A stretch of 64,000 bases of DNA, taken from NCBI GenBank assembly GCA_015179125.1, contig WHVA01000092.1, positions 124,001-188,000 on the forward strand, in the 5' to 3' direction. Each line of letters opens with the position of its first letter. Within the stretch, counting starts at the first letter, position 1. The notes beneath the pieces are model-generated. The model was given only the letters and a program-made list of their open reading frames with translations. It did not search any database and was not told the DNA's origin. The position numbers were made by a program, and so were the translations under genes. The stretch is from Gautieria morchelliformis. Taxonomy: Eukaryota; Basidiomycota; Agaricomycetes; Gomphales; Gomphaceae. Shown here piece after piece: positions 41,000 through 53,029 of this stretch.

Positions 41000-42533
41000 G
41001 CAGACACTTCGCAGAAGCTTTTGGGTGTGGAGAAGCTTGCAACAGATGGAAGTAATTGGCCTCTGTGGCAAGCTACTCTCACAAGTTATTTTGAGTCCAA
41101 AAATCTACTCAGGCATATAGAAGGGAGAGCTATTCGACCTCCTGATCCTCCAGTCATGCCCCCAGGCCATATTCTTACAGAAGCTGAGGAAACTCAGATT
41201 AAGAAGGCTGAGGAGAAGCTGGAGAAGTATCTTGCCAGAGAAGGACAGGCAAAAACCCAAATAATCGTCTCAGTGTCAGAGTCACTAGCTCTGATGCTAC
41301 AGAAGAAGCATACAGCAAAAGAAGTCTGGGATGCATTGGTCAATGAGATGACCAAAAAGCCCAAGATGGTCCTCACCAACCTACAGAGACAACTTCACAG
41401 TATGAGGTGTCCTGAGGATGGAGACTTGAGAGATCACTTGGACAAGGCCCAAGACCTCTATGCTCGTCTTAATGAGATGGGAGCCAGAATTTCTGAAGGA
41501 GAGTTCACAGACATCATCCTTGCGTCACTTCCACCCTCCTATGAGGCAGTTATGAATGCCCTTACCACGTCGCTCGAAGAATGTGGAATGCCCTTAATGC
41601 CTGATGATATTATCAGAGTACTAAAGGCTCAATACGACAGGAGAAAGACCCTTAATATTTCACAAGAAGAGCAGGCATTTATTGGTTCATCTACCAAAGG
41701 GCAGAAGGGCCGGCAAGACCCGAAGGTGCATACATGCACTAATTGCCACAAGCCTGGACATGCTATTGAGAGTTGCTGGGCTAAAGGAGGTGGTAAAGAA
41801 GGCCAGGGGCCACGTCAGAAGAAGAAAGCCAAAGCCAAGGCGAATGTTGCCGAAGAAGTGTCTTCTGAGGAGGATGAGAGTGGCAGTCCAGCCGCTTTCG
41901 CCAACTTCGACTGCTCCAATTTGAGTAGTTTATCTCTGGACACTGTTGTTATCCTCGACACTGGAACGACCGCACATATGACCCCTCACAAGAATTTATT
42001 GAGGGATTACAGTCCATTCTCACAGCCGCACACAATTCGTGCAGCCAACAAAGGCACTTTTGATGCCTTCGGTTCAGGCTCACTCATGCTATCTAATAAG
42101 GTTGGAGATAAGACTGTGAACATTACATTGAAGGATACGTTCTACATGCCCAAAATGGCTGTTACCCTCATCTCGATCGGCCAGTGTGATGATGCAGGCT
42201 ATAACACTCAAATAGCCGATCAGAAATGCACAATATCCAATTGTAAAGGCAGGATATTGATGCAAGCACCGAAGCTGAATGGCTTATATCGATTTGACTT
42301 ACAACACACAAGTGCCGAAGCGCATATATGCGCATCAGCCATGGAAATACATCAGAAAATGGGGCACATTTCACAAAAGTCCCTACAGCATTTGCTCAAC
42401 CGTGGCATGATATTAGGCATTGAATTGAGCTCAAAAGGTGACAAGGTTGTTTGCGATGCGTGCATTCAAGCCAAGATTGCACGTAAATCACTTCCTCAAG
42501 AACCCAGAAGCCGATCTTCAAAATTCGGTGTGA
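40991..42533 (+). pseudogene. D gag-protease and integrase zinc-finger region
   Basis: The ATG is placed at 40991 by comparison with F (MGPADTSQKLLGVEKLATDG). It includes the gag core (WPLWQATLTSYFESKNLL, LHSMRCPEDGDLRDHLDKA), knuckle CTNCHKPGHAIESC, protease VVILDTGTTAHMTP, and the GAG-pre-integrase segment EIHQKMGHISQKSLQHLLNR with CDACIQAK. It is open and in frame until RSSKFG, where the inverted block begins. Confidence 0.9.
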
Positions 42534-43128
42534 CCATGGCTCTGTCCAGAGATTCCTATCCACTGAGCTCTTTTGGCATGGGCTGCTAGTTTGTTTCCCT
42601 CTTTGACTTTAACGTAGACTTCAATTCCCCACATGTGTATGTCCTTCAGGTTCGGTTTCTCATGATGGATCATTTCAAAAGGGGTTTTGTCTGGCAAAGC
42701 TCTTGTATGCGTCCTATTCCTAAGATAGTTGGCGTGCAAAATTGCATGCCCCCATAGGGTCTTAGGAAGACTTGATTCTAATAGCATGGCACGAGCTCTT
42801 TCAACTAGAGTTCAGTTTAAATGTTCAGCAACACCATTTGACTCTGGGGTGTCGTGTACAGTTAACCGATGCTTCGTGCCTTGCTTGGCTAAATGCTGTT
42901 CAAATTCTAAGCTTGTGTATTCGCCCCCTCTGTCGGAAACAAGTGCTTTGATGTGCACGTTCCTCTGTCGAAGCATCAAGGCCTCGTAGAGTTTGTATTT
43001 TGAAAATGCTTCCGATTTGTTTGCCATCAAATAGATAACCGATTCCCTTGAGTAGTCGTCGATGAAAGACACATAATAGAATTTCTTGTCAATTGTGGAG
43101 TGTCTCACCGGTCCCCAGACATCAGAAT
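42534..43128 (-). pseudogene. D integrase catalytic core, inverted relative to the rest of D
   Basis: Read on the minus strand this block gives YSDVWGPVRHSTIDKKFYYV, FIDDYSRESVIYLMANKSEA, VSDRGGEYTSLEFEQHLAKQ, DTPESNGVAEHLN and LLESSLPKTLWGHAILHANY, the DDE core found in forward order in F. On the plus strand the flanking codons (SSKFG at the left, YWPDSQKVSVERN at the right) are those that bracket this core in F, so about 595 bp has been flipped in place. Confidence 0.9.
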
Positions 43129-45211
43129 ACTGCATTTACTGGCCTGACTCTCAGAAGGTTTCTGTCGAGCGGAATGTTATATTTGACTCAGAGATGAAGG
43201 GGGGCAAAGCTCCAATCATTTCTATTGAAGAGTCACAGCTACCTATGTCCAGAAAAGTGATACAGGCCATTTCGGCGCCAGCACCCATGCCTAGTCGCTT
43301 AGTCAGCAATGAGGCAAAGATCGAGGAAATCGACGATAATGAACCAGAGGAACGTCTTGAAGAGCTGCAACCCAGTCAGACTGTTGATGTCAGACCTAAA
43401 GAAGCTGCTCCAACAAGGAGAAGTGAAAGGATCCGTCAGCAGCAGGAGCAGCCGGCCCCAAGTGGTCCCGTAACAAGGTCTCAAGCTAAGAGACATGCTG
43501 GTGCAGACATCACTACACTAGCTTACAAGGACATTGAGGACCATCAAGACAAACTATTCGAACAAGATTTATCCTCTGAAACTGACAGCATCAGTGATTA
43601 TAACCTTGCCATCAGTACGCTTTCGACCTCGATCAAAATAAAGATAAAGTGCTGCCGGATTTGAATCAGACCGAGCCTAGCAATGCAGATGAAGCCTTAA
43701 ATGATCCTATGTGGAAAGCATCGATGGATAAAGAGTACAAGGTGCTACTCGACAAAGGTGTATGGGAAGTGGTTAAACCGCCTCCTGGGGCAAATATTGT
43801 CGGAAATAGATGGGTATTCCTCTGGAAACGCAATCCAGAAGGTGATCCCATTACACCTAGATCGAGGATGGTCGCCCAAGGCTTTACACAAAGTTTTGGA
43901 GTCGACTACAATGAAACCTATGCACCCGTTGCTCGGATGACTTCCTTACGGATTATATGTGCCATTGCTGCCAGGAACAATTGGCCTATTCACCAAATGG
44001 ATGTGGACAGTGCGTATTTGAATGCTACACTGCCAGAACCTATTTACATGAGACAGCCGTATGGATATGAGACCGGAGACAAAGATGATGTCCTCCTGCT
44101 GAAGAAAGCACTTTACGGCCTCAAACAGTCTGGAAGGGAATGGTACAAACGTCTGAGTGGTGAATTTCTCAAGTTAGGATTCACTAAATCAGCTTCGGAT
44201 GGAGCTGTATTTTGCAGACGTGGACCGAGAGGACATGCGATCATTGCAACAGCAGTAGACGACCTCACTATCACAGCTGAGAGTCAACCAGTCCTTGATG
44301 AGGTGAAGCACGACCTTGCTAAGGTCTTTAGTATGAAAGACCTAGGCGAGATCCATTGGCTTTTGAACCTCAAAATCAAAAGAGATTGGAAGAACAAATC
44401 GATTGCAATATCACAAGCCGCATACATCTAGAAAATCATCAAAAAATTCAATCTGGATGATGCCAAAACATTTTCCACGCCTCTCGACCCAGCCGTTAAA
44501 TTATCCAGAGACCAATGCCCTTCTACAGATGAAGACAAGCAGAAGATGTCGAAAATTCCATACAGACAAGCGATAGGATCATTGATGTGGGCAGCAGTAG
44601 CCACTCGACCAGACATTGCATTTGCAGTGTCACTACTTTCTCAATTCCTCGAAAACCCAGGTCTAACTCATTGGAATGCAGTCAAACGTGTCTTTAAATA
44701 TCTAAAAGGCACGATAGACTACAAATTGACACTTGGGAAGAATCGAGATGGCCTCATTGGGTATTCAGATGCGGATTGGGCTTCACAAGAGCATAGGCAC
44801 TCATATTCGGCTTATATTTTTTAGATTGATGGAGGGACAGTATCATGGAGTTGTCAAAAACAATCCATAGTAGCCCTATCATCAACTGAAGCCGAATTCA
44901 TTGCTCTGACTCATGCGAGCAAAGAAGCCTTATGGATGCGCCACTTTATTTCTGAAGTATTCCAACCGCTGAATTGTCCCATCAAACTTTATTCAGACAA
45001 TCAATCAGCCATTGCCATTGTCTATGGCACTCAACAACACACGAGGACCAAGCATTTCGACATTAGATTATATTTCATCCGAGATATAGTCGAAGATGGA
45101 GAAATTAAGCTTGTGTACCTGCCAACGGAACACATGCTAGCCGATCTTCTCACTAAAGGACTTCCTAGTCCTAGAGTGAGAATCCTCAATGAGAGAATCG
45201 GAATATATTAA
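43129..45211 (+). pseudogene. D reverse transcriptase and RNase H
   Basis: It begins IYWPDSQKVSVERNVIFDSE, a linker with RRSERIRQQQEQ, shifts frame near 43640 and continues with the copia RT: GNRWVFLWKRNPEGDPI, TYAPVARMTSLRIICAIA, QMDVDSAYLNATLPEPIYM, LYGLKQSGREWYKRLS, TAVDDLTITAES (active-site Asp pair present). Stops at 44429-44431 and 44822-44824 interrupt it. RNase H: IGYSDADWASQEH, ALSSTEAEFIALTHA, LYSDNQSAIAI. It ends at 45211 just before the purine tract GAGGGGGCG. Confidence 0.9.
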
Positions 45212-45224
45212 GCTTGAGGGGGCG

Positions 45225-45697
45225 TGTTGGGTGCATTTATGCTCCTGCACCAAAATCAAGCATAATATGTTCGATTTATTGTATGGTGTTTCAATCTCTT
45301 CTCATATTGTTCTTGTACCATGCACTCACTTCTCTGATTATTTTCGAAAATTTTCAGTCACTCCCTATCTCTCTATTTCACTTTGTTATTCCTATTTTCA
45401 CAGGCGGCTGCACCCAGCGGAGTTTGAAATGACTTCGACGTGCGAGCTCTTGAGCGCTAAAGGGCCGGGTGCATGTATATGCCTTCTGAGACAGAATAAT
45501 ACTCCTCTCCCAGTGACAATAAATTCACTGAGAGAGGCGAGTAGTATCTTTCATATTTACATAGCATGTTGACTGAAAATCATGTAGTGTATTTGATTCT
45601 AGGTATTATATTAATATCCCAGTGACAATAAATTCACTGAGAGAGTGTATTTGATTCTAGATTTCTAAGAACTCTACCAAACCTTCCCTGCCATAGC
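45225..45697 (+). repeat. D 3' LTR, last 16 bp deleted
   Basis: Starts TGTTGGGTGC after the purine tract and ends CCATAGC, where E RT sequence (GCT TCA ACC..) follows. The 5' LTR continues for 16 more bases to its CA end. Confidence 0.9.
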
Positions 45698-46642
45698 TTC
45701 AACCTCAAAGTCAGCGATGGAGCAGATGGTGACAGACATCAGGGGGAGCTTCGACATACAGGATCTGGGGGATCCAACACGTCTACTCGGCATTCAAATC
45801 ACTCGAAATCGGAGCCTCAGCACTATACACATATCACAGAATGCTTTCATCAATACCATCGCCAAACGATTTGACATCACCTCCGGTCACGCCATGAATT
45901 CACCGATGGATCCCAATGTCGAATTAGGCACCTCCACGACACCTTCAGAAATCATCGACTTCACTTATGCATCCATCATCAGCAGTCTCAACTATTGCTC
46001 AGTGGCCACATGACCCGACATATCCTACGCCATCAATAAATGCGCACAATACTCATCCAAACCCAATGTAACTCACTGGGAGGCCGCGAAGAGAATTGTG
46101 AGGTATCTGCTGAATATGAGGGAGTACGGGATCACATATGTCAAGGAGGGTGATGGGGCAATAGGTTTCGCTCACAATCTGGTGGGATATACGGATGCGG
46201 ACTTCGTGGGAGATTGAGACGACCGGAAGTCCACGACAGGCTGGGTGTTTACCTTCAACGGCACACCCATCTCTTGGGCTTCGAAGAAACAGAACATGGT
46301 CAGTAGATCAACTATGGAATCAGAGGTAGTGGCGGGATCATTCGCAACAGCGGAGGGCATATGGCTTATCAGACTCGGGCAAGACTTCAAACACGACTTC
46401 ACTCCTATCCCCGTATTCACCGACAATCAATCGTCTATCGCATTCTCCAACGATGGCGTCAGCAGCGGCCGTACCAAACACATCAACGTTCATTTCCACT
46501 ACACAAAAGAGCAAATAGAGGCGGGCAACATAAGATTACGATACATCAAAACACTCGAAAATCCCACAGATGTTCTAACCAAGCCTCTATCGCCGTGCAA
46601 GCACCTCCACATCCTAGAGATGCTAGGAGTGTGTCGGGCTTG
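45698..46642 (+). pseudogene. E RT C-terminus and RNase H
   Basis: It reads STSKSAMEQMVTDIRGSFDI, QDLGDPTRLLGIQI, then a TGA (46011-46013) in VAT(stop)PDISYA where D and F have Arg, then VGYTDADF and another TGA at 46215-46217. RNase H: WASKKQNMVSRSTMESEVVA, FTDNQSSIAFSNDG, KHINVHFHYTKEQIEAG, PTDVLTKPLSPCKHLHILEM. The usual YVDD box should lie immediately upstream and is absent. Confidence 0.88.
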
Positions 46643-46650
46643 AGTGGGAG

Positions 46651-47342
46651 TGTCATAAAAATATCAGTAAGCCGTCACTATCACCACAACCCGTCCAACC
46701 GCCGCATATACGTTGCCCCACGTCTCATATACACTTCCACTCACACCACCCACATATACCTGAGCCCACACATGTCCGCACAACACACTACATCATTCCT
46801 ATCACTCCACTGATTCGACCCTGACCCAACACCCGTGGATCCACCCAACCCGAGTCGCAGCCCGAGCCCGAGGGACGTTGATCCACGGAGGAGCTAGTTG
46901 TTGAACCACATATCTACATATCTTCCATATGACTTTCCTTTCTAAATCACAACCCATGTTTCTGATATCTATGACCACCTACACCCCTCCCCATTCGATA
47001 GACCAATCCCCTAGCTACCGCTGTCTCCGGACCACCATACTCCCAAGTCCAGACACCTCAATCGATCCACGTGTTCCCCTCCGCTCTTCACGCCGCAGCA
47101 CACCTTGTAGCTAGATAAATAGTTCAACATGTATATCCACATTCTCCAGTCAATCTGAACTCACATTGAACCACACTGGTATTTTGCGATGCACAGAATT
47201 GCGTAGTTGTTGCTGAGGAGGATACACATACTGTGTTTCCTCTATATCTTCACTTCTATAAACCCACTTGATTCAACTTCAAACTGAAGTCTGAATCCAA
47301 ATCACTGTTCTATTAACTATCAGCTGCTCTTAATCTTTCACA
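46651..47342 (+). repeat. E 3' LTR
   Basis: 692 bp, very similar to the 5' LTR (differences such as TACCACC/TATCACC and CCTGTCC/CCCGTCC are transitions). It is followed by the target duplicate GTGAC and the continuation of the ORF1-like relic. Confidence 0.92.
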
Positions 47343-47398
47343 GTGACATGCAGCGAAGCTGAACAAATTTACCTTGCCTCCACAGTGCACTGCTGGCT

Positions 47399-47624
47399 TG
47401 TCAAGGGACACCCTGTTTTCCAGCTCCGCCACCCTCCCAATCAATTCTGACACCACCCCAAGTTCCAATTCCATTTCTGACTCTGACTCTGGTTCCACGT
47501 CCATTTCTGACTCTGCTTTCAGAAATGGTTCCACTTCTATAGTAAGCGTGGAACGCAGCAGGGCCGTGCCCAGCATCAACGTAGGGAGGATACTCATAGC
47601 TTCGGTCGTGCAAGACCAAAGCTG
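47399..47624 (+). repeat. Fragment related to the G3 LTR
   Basis: TGTCAAGGGACACCCTGTTT then TCC, GACACCACCCCAAGTTCC, AATTCCATTTCTGAC and CTTTCAGAAATGGTTCC follow the first ~150 bp of the G3 LTR (sense strand), with many TCCG to TCTG changes. The similarity fades after about 47550. It begins directly in the ORF1-like relic and is cut on the right by element F. Confidence 0.55.
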
Positions 47625-48121
47625 TGTAGAGGACAGGAATTATAGGCAGTAGGAATGGACTTCTTGCTCAAAAGAATAGACTAGAAATTAATTCACTCTC
47701 TCAGTGAATTTAGTTGTCACTGTAAATATATTATACACTACCTAGAAATTAATTCACTACAGAGGATTTCTAGGTCAATAAATCGAAAGAATGCTAGACT
47801 AATTTACTTGCCTCTCTCAGTGAATTTAGTTGTCACTGAGAGAGGGGGAAACTGTTTCACTGCGCATGTACTACTACCCGGCCCTTTAGCGCCCAAGAGC
47901 TCGCGCGTCGAAGTCATTTCAGACTCCGCTGGGTGCAGCCGCTTGTGAAAGTAGGAATAACAAGATGAAATGGAGAGATAGGGAGTGAGTGGAAAATTTC
48001 GAAAATAACCAGAGAAATGGATGCATGATACAAGAACAACATGAGAAGAAATTGAGAAAGCACACAACAAATTGGATATATTATGCTTGATTTTGGTGCA
48101 GGAGCATCAATGCACCCAACA
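47625..48121 (-). repeat. F 3' LTR
   Basis: On the minus strand it starts TGTTGGGTGCATTGATG after the purine tract TTGAGGGGGCG and ends CCTCTACA. It contains the inverted repeat CTCTCTCAGTG..CACTGAGAGAG. The 88-codon frame inside (47804-48070) recurs identically in the other LTR and is not a gene. Confidence 0.93.
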
Positions 48122-48134
48122 CGCCCCCTCAAGC

Positions 48135-51100
48135 TTAATATATTCCGATTTGTTCATTGAGGATCTTCACTCTAGGACTAGGAAGTCCTTTGGTGAGGAT
48201 ATCTGCCAACATTTGTTCGGTTGGCAAATAAACGAGCTTGGCTTGTTGATTTTTGATTATATCTCGAAGGAAATATAATCTGATGTCGAAATGTTTGGTT
48301 CTCGTGTGTTGTTGAGTGCCATACGTGATGGCAATGGCTGATTGATTGTCTGAATAAATTTTGATGGGTCTGTTCAGTGGTTGGAATATTTCAGAAATAA
48401 AATGGCGCATCCAAAGAGCCTCTTTGCCCGCATGGGTCAGGGCGACGAATTCGGCTTCAGTTGATGAGAGGGCTACTATCGACTGTTTCTGGCAACTCCA
48501 TGAAACAGTGCCTCCATCAATCTGAAATAAGTATGCCGAATACGAACGCCTATGACTCTGTGAACCCCAATCCGCATCTGAATACCCCATCAAGCCGTCT
48601 CGATTTTTTTCCAAGTGTGAGCTTGTAATGCTTCGTGCCTTTCAAATATTTGAAGACACGTTTGACTGCATTCCAATGTGTGCCCCTGGATTTTCGAGGA
48701 ATTGCGAAAGCAATGACACCGCAAATGCAATGTCAGGTCGAGTGGCTACAGCTGCCCACATCAGTGATCCTATGGCTTGCCTGTATGGAAATTTCGACAT
48801 GGCTTTCTTGCCTCTCTCTGTAGAAGGACACTGGTCTTTTGATAATTTAACAGCTGGATCAAGGGGCGTAGCATAAGTCTTTGCATCTTCGAGATTGAAT
48901 TTCTTGATGATCTTCTCGATGTATGCAGGTTGTGAAATTGCAATAGTTTTCTTCTGCCAGTCTCTTTCGATTTTGAGATTCAATAGCCAATGAATCTCGC
49001 CTAGATCTTTCATACTGAAGACCTGAGCAAGATCTCGTTTGACTTCGTCCAGGACTGACTGATTCTCAGCTGTGATGGTGAGATCATCCACAGCTGTTGC
49101 AATGATCACATGCCCCTTTCCGCCACGTCTATAAAATACAGCCCCATCTGTGGCTGACGTAGTGAATCCTAATTTGTGGAATTCACCACTTAGACGTTTA
49201 TACCATTCCCTTCCAGATTGTTTGAGGCCATAGAGTGCTTTCTTCAAAAGTAGCACTTCGTCTTTGTCTCTAGACTCATATCCATACGGTTGCTTCATGT
49301 AAATAGGTTCAGGTAGTGTAGCATTGAGGTATGCATAGTCCACGTCCATTTGATGGATAGGCCAGTCATTCCTAGCAGCAATGGCGCATATGATCCATAG
49401 GGAGGATAACCGAGCAACAGGTGAGTATGTCTCATCATAGTCGACTCCAAATTTCTGTGTGAAGCCTTGGGCGACCATTCTCGATTTAGGCATTATTGGT
49501 TTCCCTTCTGGGTTACGCTTCCAAAGGTAGACCCATTTATTACCGACAATATTGGCTCCAGGAGGTGGTTTGGCTCGTTCCCACACTCCCTTGTCGATTA
49601 GGGCCTCATACTCTTTGTCCATTGATTTCTTCCATATAGGATTATTCAGAGCTTCGTCTGCATTGCTAGGTTCAATTTGACTCAAATCCGGCACCTTGTT
49701 ATTGTTTTGACCGTCGGTTAGAAACGCACTGATGGCACACTCATAGCTACTGATGCCATCAATCTCGGAGGATAATTCTTGGTCGAATAAAACTTCTTTA
49801 TGGTCCTCAACGTCCTCGTAAGCTAGCGTAGTCATATGTGCGCCAGCTTGTCTCTGGGTTTGAGATCTTGTTACGGGACCTGATGGGGCCTGTTGCACTT
49901 GTTGTTGACGGATCCTTTCGCTTCTCCTTATCGGTTCAGCTTCTCTAGGTCTGTCATCAACTCCCTGAATAGGTTGCAGCTTTTCAAGATATTCCTCTGG
50001 TGCATTTTCATCAATTTCTTCGATCTTTGCCTCTTCGCTGACTAAGCGACCGGGCACAGGCACTGATGCCGGAATGGCCTTCTTCTCCTCTCTAGACGTA
50101 GGTAGCTTGGATTCCTCAATAGAAATGATTGGGACCTTTCCCTTCTTCATTTCTGAATCAAACACAACATTCCGCTCGACAGAAACTTTGTGCGAGTCAG
50201 GCCAATAAATATAATGACCATGGCTCTGCGCAGAAATTCCTATCCACCGAGCTCTCTTGGCACGAGCTTCCAATTTATCTCCCTGAGTGACCTTAACATA
50301 GACTTCAATTCCCCACGCGTGAATGTCTTTGAGATTCGGTTTCTCATGGTGGATCATCTCGTAGGGCATTTTATCCGGTAGAGCTCTTGTGTGCGTCCTG
50401 TTCCTAAGATAATTGGCATGCTGTATTGCATAGCCCCATAATATCTTAGGAAGGCCTGATTCTAACAGCATGGCACGAGTTCTCTCAGTGAGAATTCGGT
50501 TCAGACGTTCGGCAACACCATTAGACTCTGGTGTGTCGTGTACCGTCAACTGATGCTTCGTGCCTTGTTTGGCTAGATGCTGTTCGAATTCAGAGCTCGT
50601 ATACTCGCCCCCTCGATCAGAAACAAGTGCCTTGATGTGCACATTTCTCTGTCGAAGCATTAAAGCCTCATAGAGCTTGTACTTTGAGAATGCTTCTGAT
50701 TTGTTCGCCATGAGATAGATCACCGATTCTCTCGAGTAATCATCGATAAAGGAGACATAATATGACTTCTTATCGATTGTGAGGTGCCTTGCAGGTCCCC
50801 AGACATCAGAATAAATTCTGTCACCGAATTTTGACGTTCGGTCTCTGGGTTCTCGAGGAAGAGGTTTGCGTGCAATCTTGGCCTGAATACACGCATCGCA
50901 GACAATTCTATCGCCTGTGGAGCTCAGTTCAATGCCCAATATCATGCCATGATTTAATAGATGTTGTAGGGACTTCTGTGAGATATGCCCCATTTTTTGA
51001 TGAATTTCCATGGCAGACAAACACATATGGGCTTGAGCACTTGGTGACTGGAGGTCTAGTCGATATAAACCATTGACCTTCGGTGCTTGCATCAATACCT

Positions 51101-52379
51101 TTCCAGTAGCGTTAGATATTGTGCATTTCTGGCCACCGAGTCGAATGTCGTAGCCAGCATCATCGCACCGACCGATCGAGACGAGGGTAGCAGCAATTTT
51201 TGGAGCATAATATGTATCTTGCAACGTGACTTCTACTGTTTTATCTCCAACCTTGTTGGATAATACAAGCAGTCCTGAACCGAAGGCATCAAAAGTGCCT
51301 TTGTTGGCTGCTCGGATAGTCCTCGGCTGTGAGAATTGACAGTAGTTCCTCAATAAATTTTTGTGAGGAGTCATATGCGATGTCGTTCCGGTGTCGAGTA
51401 TAACTATAACTCCTGAGGATGTGCTCAGATTGAAATTAGAGCACTCGTCAAAATTGGTGAAGGCAAGATGCCCATCACCACTTTCCTCAGAAGAGGACTC
51501 TTCTTCGGCAACATTCGCTTTTGCTTTACCCTTCTTCTTCTTCTTGGCTTTGGCTTTTTTCTTCTGACGTGGTCCTTGACCTTCTTTACCACCTCCTTTA
51601 GCCCAGCAATTTTCGATAGAATGTCCAGGCTTTTTGCAGTTGGTGCATACATGCGCCTTCTGCCCCTTCTGGTCCTTCTTAGTAGATGAACCAATAAACA
51701 CCTGCTCTTCTTGCGGGAGTGTTTTCTTCCTGTCATACTGAGCCTTTAGTACCCTAATAATATTATCAGGGACCAATGGCATCCCGCATTCTTCAAGCGA
51801 AGTGGTAAGGGCATTCATGACTGCCTCATAGGATGGTGGAAGTGACGCAAGGATGATGTCCATAAATTCTTCTTCAGAAACTCTGGCTCCCATCTCATTA
51901 AGACGAGCATATAGGTCTTGGGCCTTGTCCAAATGATCTCTCAAGTCTCCATCCTCAGGACATCTCATACTACGGAGTTGTCGCTGCAGGCTGGTGAGGA
52001 CCATCTTGGGCTTTTTGGTCATCTCATTGACCAATGCATCCCAAGTCTCTTTTGCTGTCTTCTGCTTCTGTAGCATCAGGGCTAATGACTCTGACACTGA
52101 GACGATGATTTGGGTCTTGGCTTGTCCTTCTCTAGCAAGGTATCTTTCCAGCTTCTCCTCAGCCTTATCCATCTGAGTTTCCTCAGCTTCTGTGAGAATA
52201 TGGCCTGGGGGCATAACTGGAGGATCAGGAGGTTGAGTGACTCTCCCTTCTACATGCTTGAGTAGATTTTTGGACTCGAAATAGCTGATGAGAGTGGCTC
52301 GCCACAATGGCCAATTACTTCCATCAGTAGCAAGCTTCTCAACACCCAATAGCTTCTCAGAAGTGTCTCCGGGGCCCAT
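48135..52379 (-). CDS. F Gag-Pol polyprotein (copia type), two compensating indels near the end
   Basis: The ATG at 52379 lies in the primer site. The frame is open for about 1245 codons to 48642, then a 1-base deletion near 48665 and a 1-base gain in a run of seven A near 48608 shift out of and back into the frame that ends at 48135. Gag core WPLWRATLISYFESKNLL; knuckle CTNCKKPGHSIENC; protease VIVILDTGTTSHMTP; integrase HQKMGHISQ.., YSDVWGPARH, VSDRGGEYTSSEF, PESNGVAERLN; RT QMDVDYAYLNATLPEPIYM and TAVDDLTITAE; RNase H GYSDADWGSQSH, LSSTEAEFVAL, YSDNQSAIAI. All catalytic residues are present; only about 20 codons between the indels are garbled. Confidence 0.93.
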
Positions 52380-52384
52380 AACCC
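52371..52384 (-). other. F primer-binding site, half-tRNA(iMet) type
   Basis: Minus-strand GGGTTATGGGCCCC directly follows the CA end of the 5' LTR and contains the gag ATG. It is the same sequence as in D and complementary, with one mismatch, to the initiator tRNA anticodon arm. Confidence 0.7.
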
Positions 52385-52881
52385 TGTAGAGGACAGGAAT
52401 TATAGGCAGTAGGAATGGACTTCTTGCGCAAAAGAATAGACTAGAAATTAATTCACTCTCTCAGTGAATTTAGTTGTCACTGTAAATATATTATACACTA
52501 CCTAGAAATTAATTCACTACAGAGGATTTCTAGGTCAATAAATCGAAAGAATGCTAGACTAATTTACTTGCCTCTCTCAGTGAATTTAGTTGTCACTGAG
52601 AGAGGGGGAAACTGTTTCACTGCGCATGTACTACTACCCGGCCCTTTAGCGCCCAAGAGCTCGCGCGTCGAAGTCATTTCAGACTCCGCTGGGTGCAGCC
52701 GCTTGTGAAAGTAGGAATAACAAGATGAAATGGAGAGATAGGGAGTGAGTGGAAAATTTCGAAAATAACCAGAGAAATGGATGCATGATACAAGAACAAC
52801 ATGAGAAGAAATTGAGAAAGCACACAACAAATTGGATATATTATGCTTGATTTTGGTGCAGGAGCATCAATGCACCCAACA
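52385..52881 (-). repeat. F 5' LTR
   Basis: 497 bp, TGTTGGGTGC..CTCTACA on the minus strand. It differs from the other LTR at one position by eye. Confidence 0.93.
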
Positions 52882-52915
52882 AGCTGGTATATAGTTCAGA
52901 CGCACGATTAGTCAT

Positions 52916-52944
52916 ACCTCAGTGAAGCTACTGTTCACTGAGGT
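52916..52944. other. Perfect hairpin ACCTCAGTGAA/TTCACTGAGGT
   Basis: An 11-bp stem with a 7-nt loop in the unclaimed sequence between F and the family-A LTR. A partial second copy (CAGTGAAG..ACTGTTCACTGAG) is re-formed across the LTR insertion site at 53021-53029/54646-54660, so this was a short tandem of hairpins before the LTR landed. Confidence 0.55.
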
Positions 52945-53029
52945 ACATATTGTTTCTCATAGCTATGCACAAGTCACTCATCATCATGTATAGCCCGTTC
53001 TTCTTAGGTAGCTATACATATCAGTGAAG

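Larger units (their letters stand above)
40496..45697 (+). mobile_element. Copia element D, 3' LTR end deleted, internal inversion
   Basis: The left LTR is 40496-40984; the right LTR 45225-45697 matches its first 473 bp and lacks the last 16. Over the shared part I count about 4 differences, so the insertion is recent. No target duplication: the left flank is the E integrase tail and the right flank is E RT sequence normally more than 1 kb further on. The gag-pol gene is in three pieces, the middle one inverted. Confidence 0.9.
36546..47342 (+). mobile_element. Copia element E with nested insertions (TSD GTGAC)
   Basis: LTRs at 36546-37238 and 46651-47342 (693 and 692 bp, TGTCATAAAA..TTTCACA), flanked by GTGAC at 36541-36545 and 47343-47347. 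Inside are gag-protease (37264-38763), a solo LTR (38764-39412), the integrase (39418-40495), copia D (40496-45697) and the RT end with RNase H (45698-46642). Purine tract TTGAGTGGGAG precedes the 3' LTR. The part of pol between the integrase tail and the RT active site is missing. Confidence 0.92.
47625..52881 (-). mobile_element. Copia element F, young and nearly intact (TSD AGCTG)
   Basis: 5257 bp. LTRs 47625-48121 and 52385-52881 (497 bp each) appear identical except one base (TTGCTC versus TTGCGC). AGCTG at 47620-47624 and 52882-52886. One long gag-pol frame, half-tRNA primer site directly after the 5' LTR, purine tract before the 3' LTR. Same family as D but in the opposite orientation. 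Confidence 0.96.

Noticed and set aside
47804-48070. Identical 88-aa ORFs at 47804-48070 and 52564-52830
   Set aside because: Same reason: both are inside the F LTRs.
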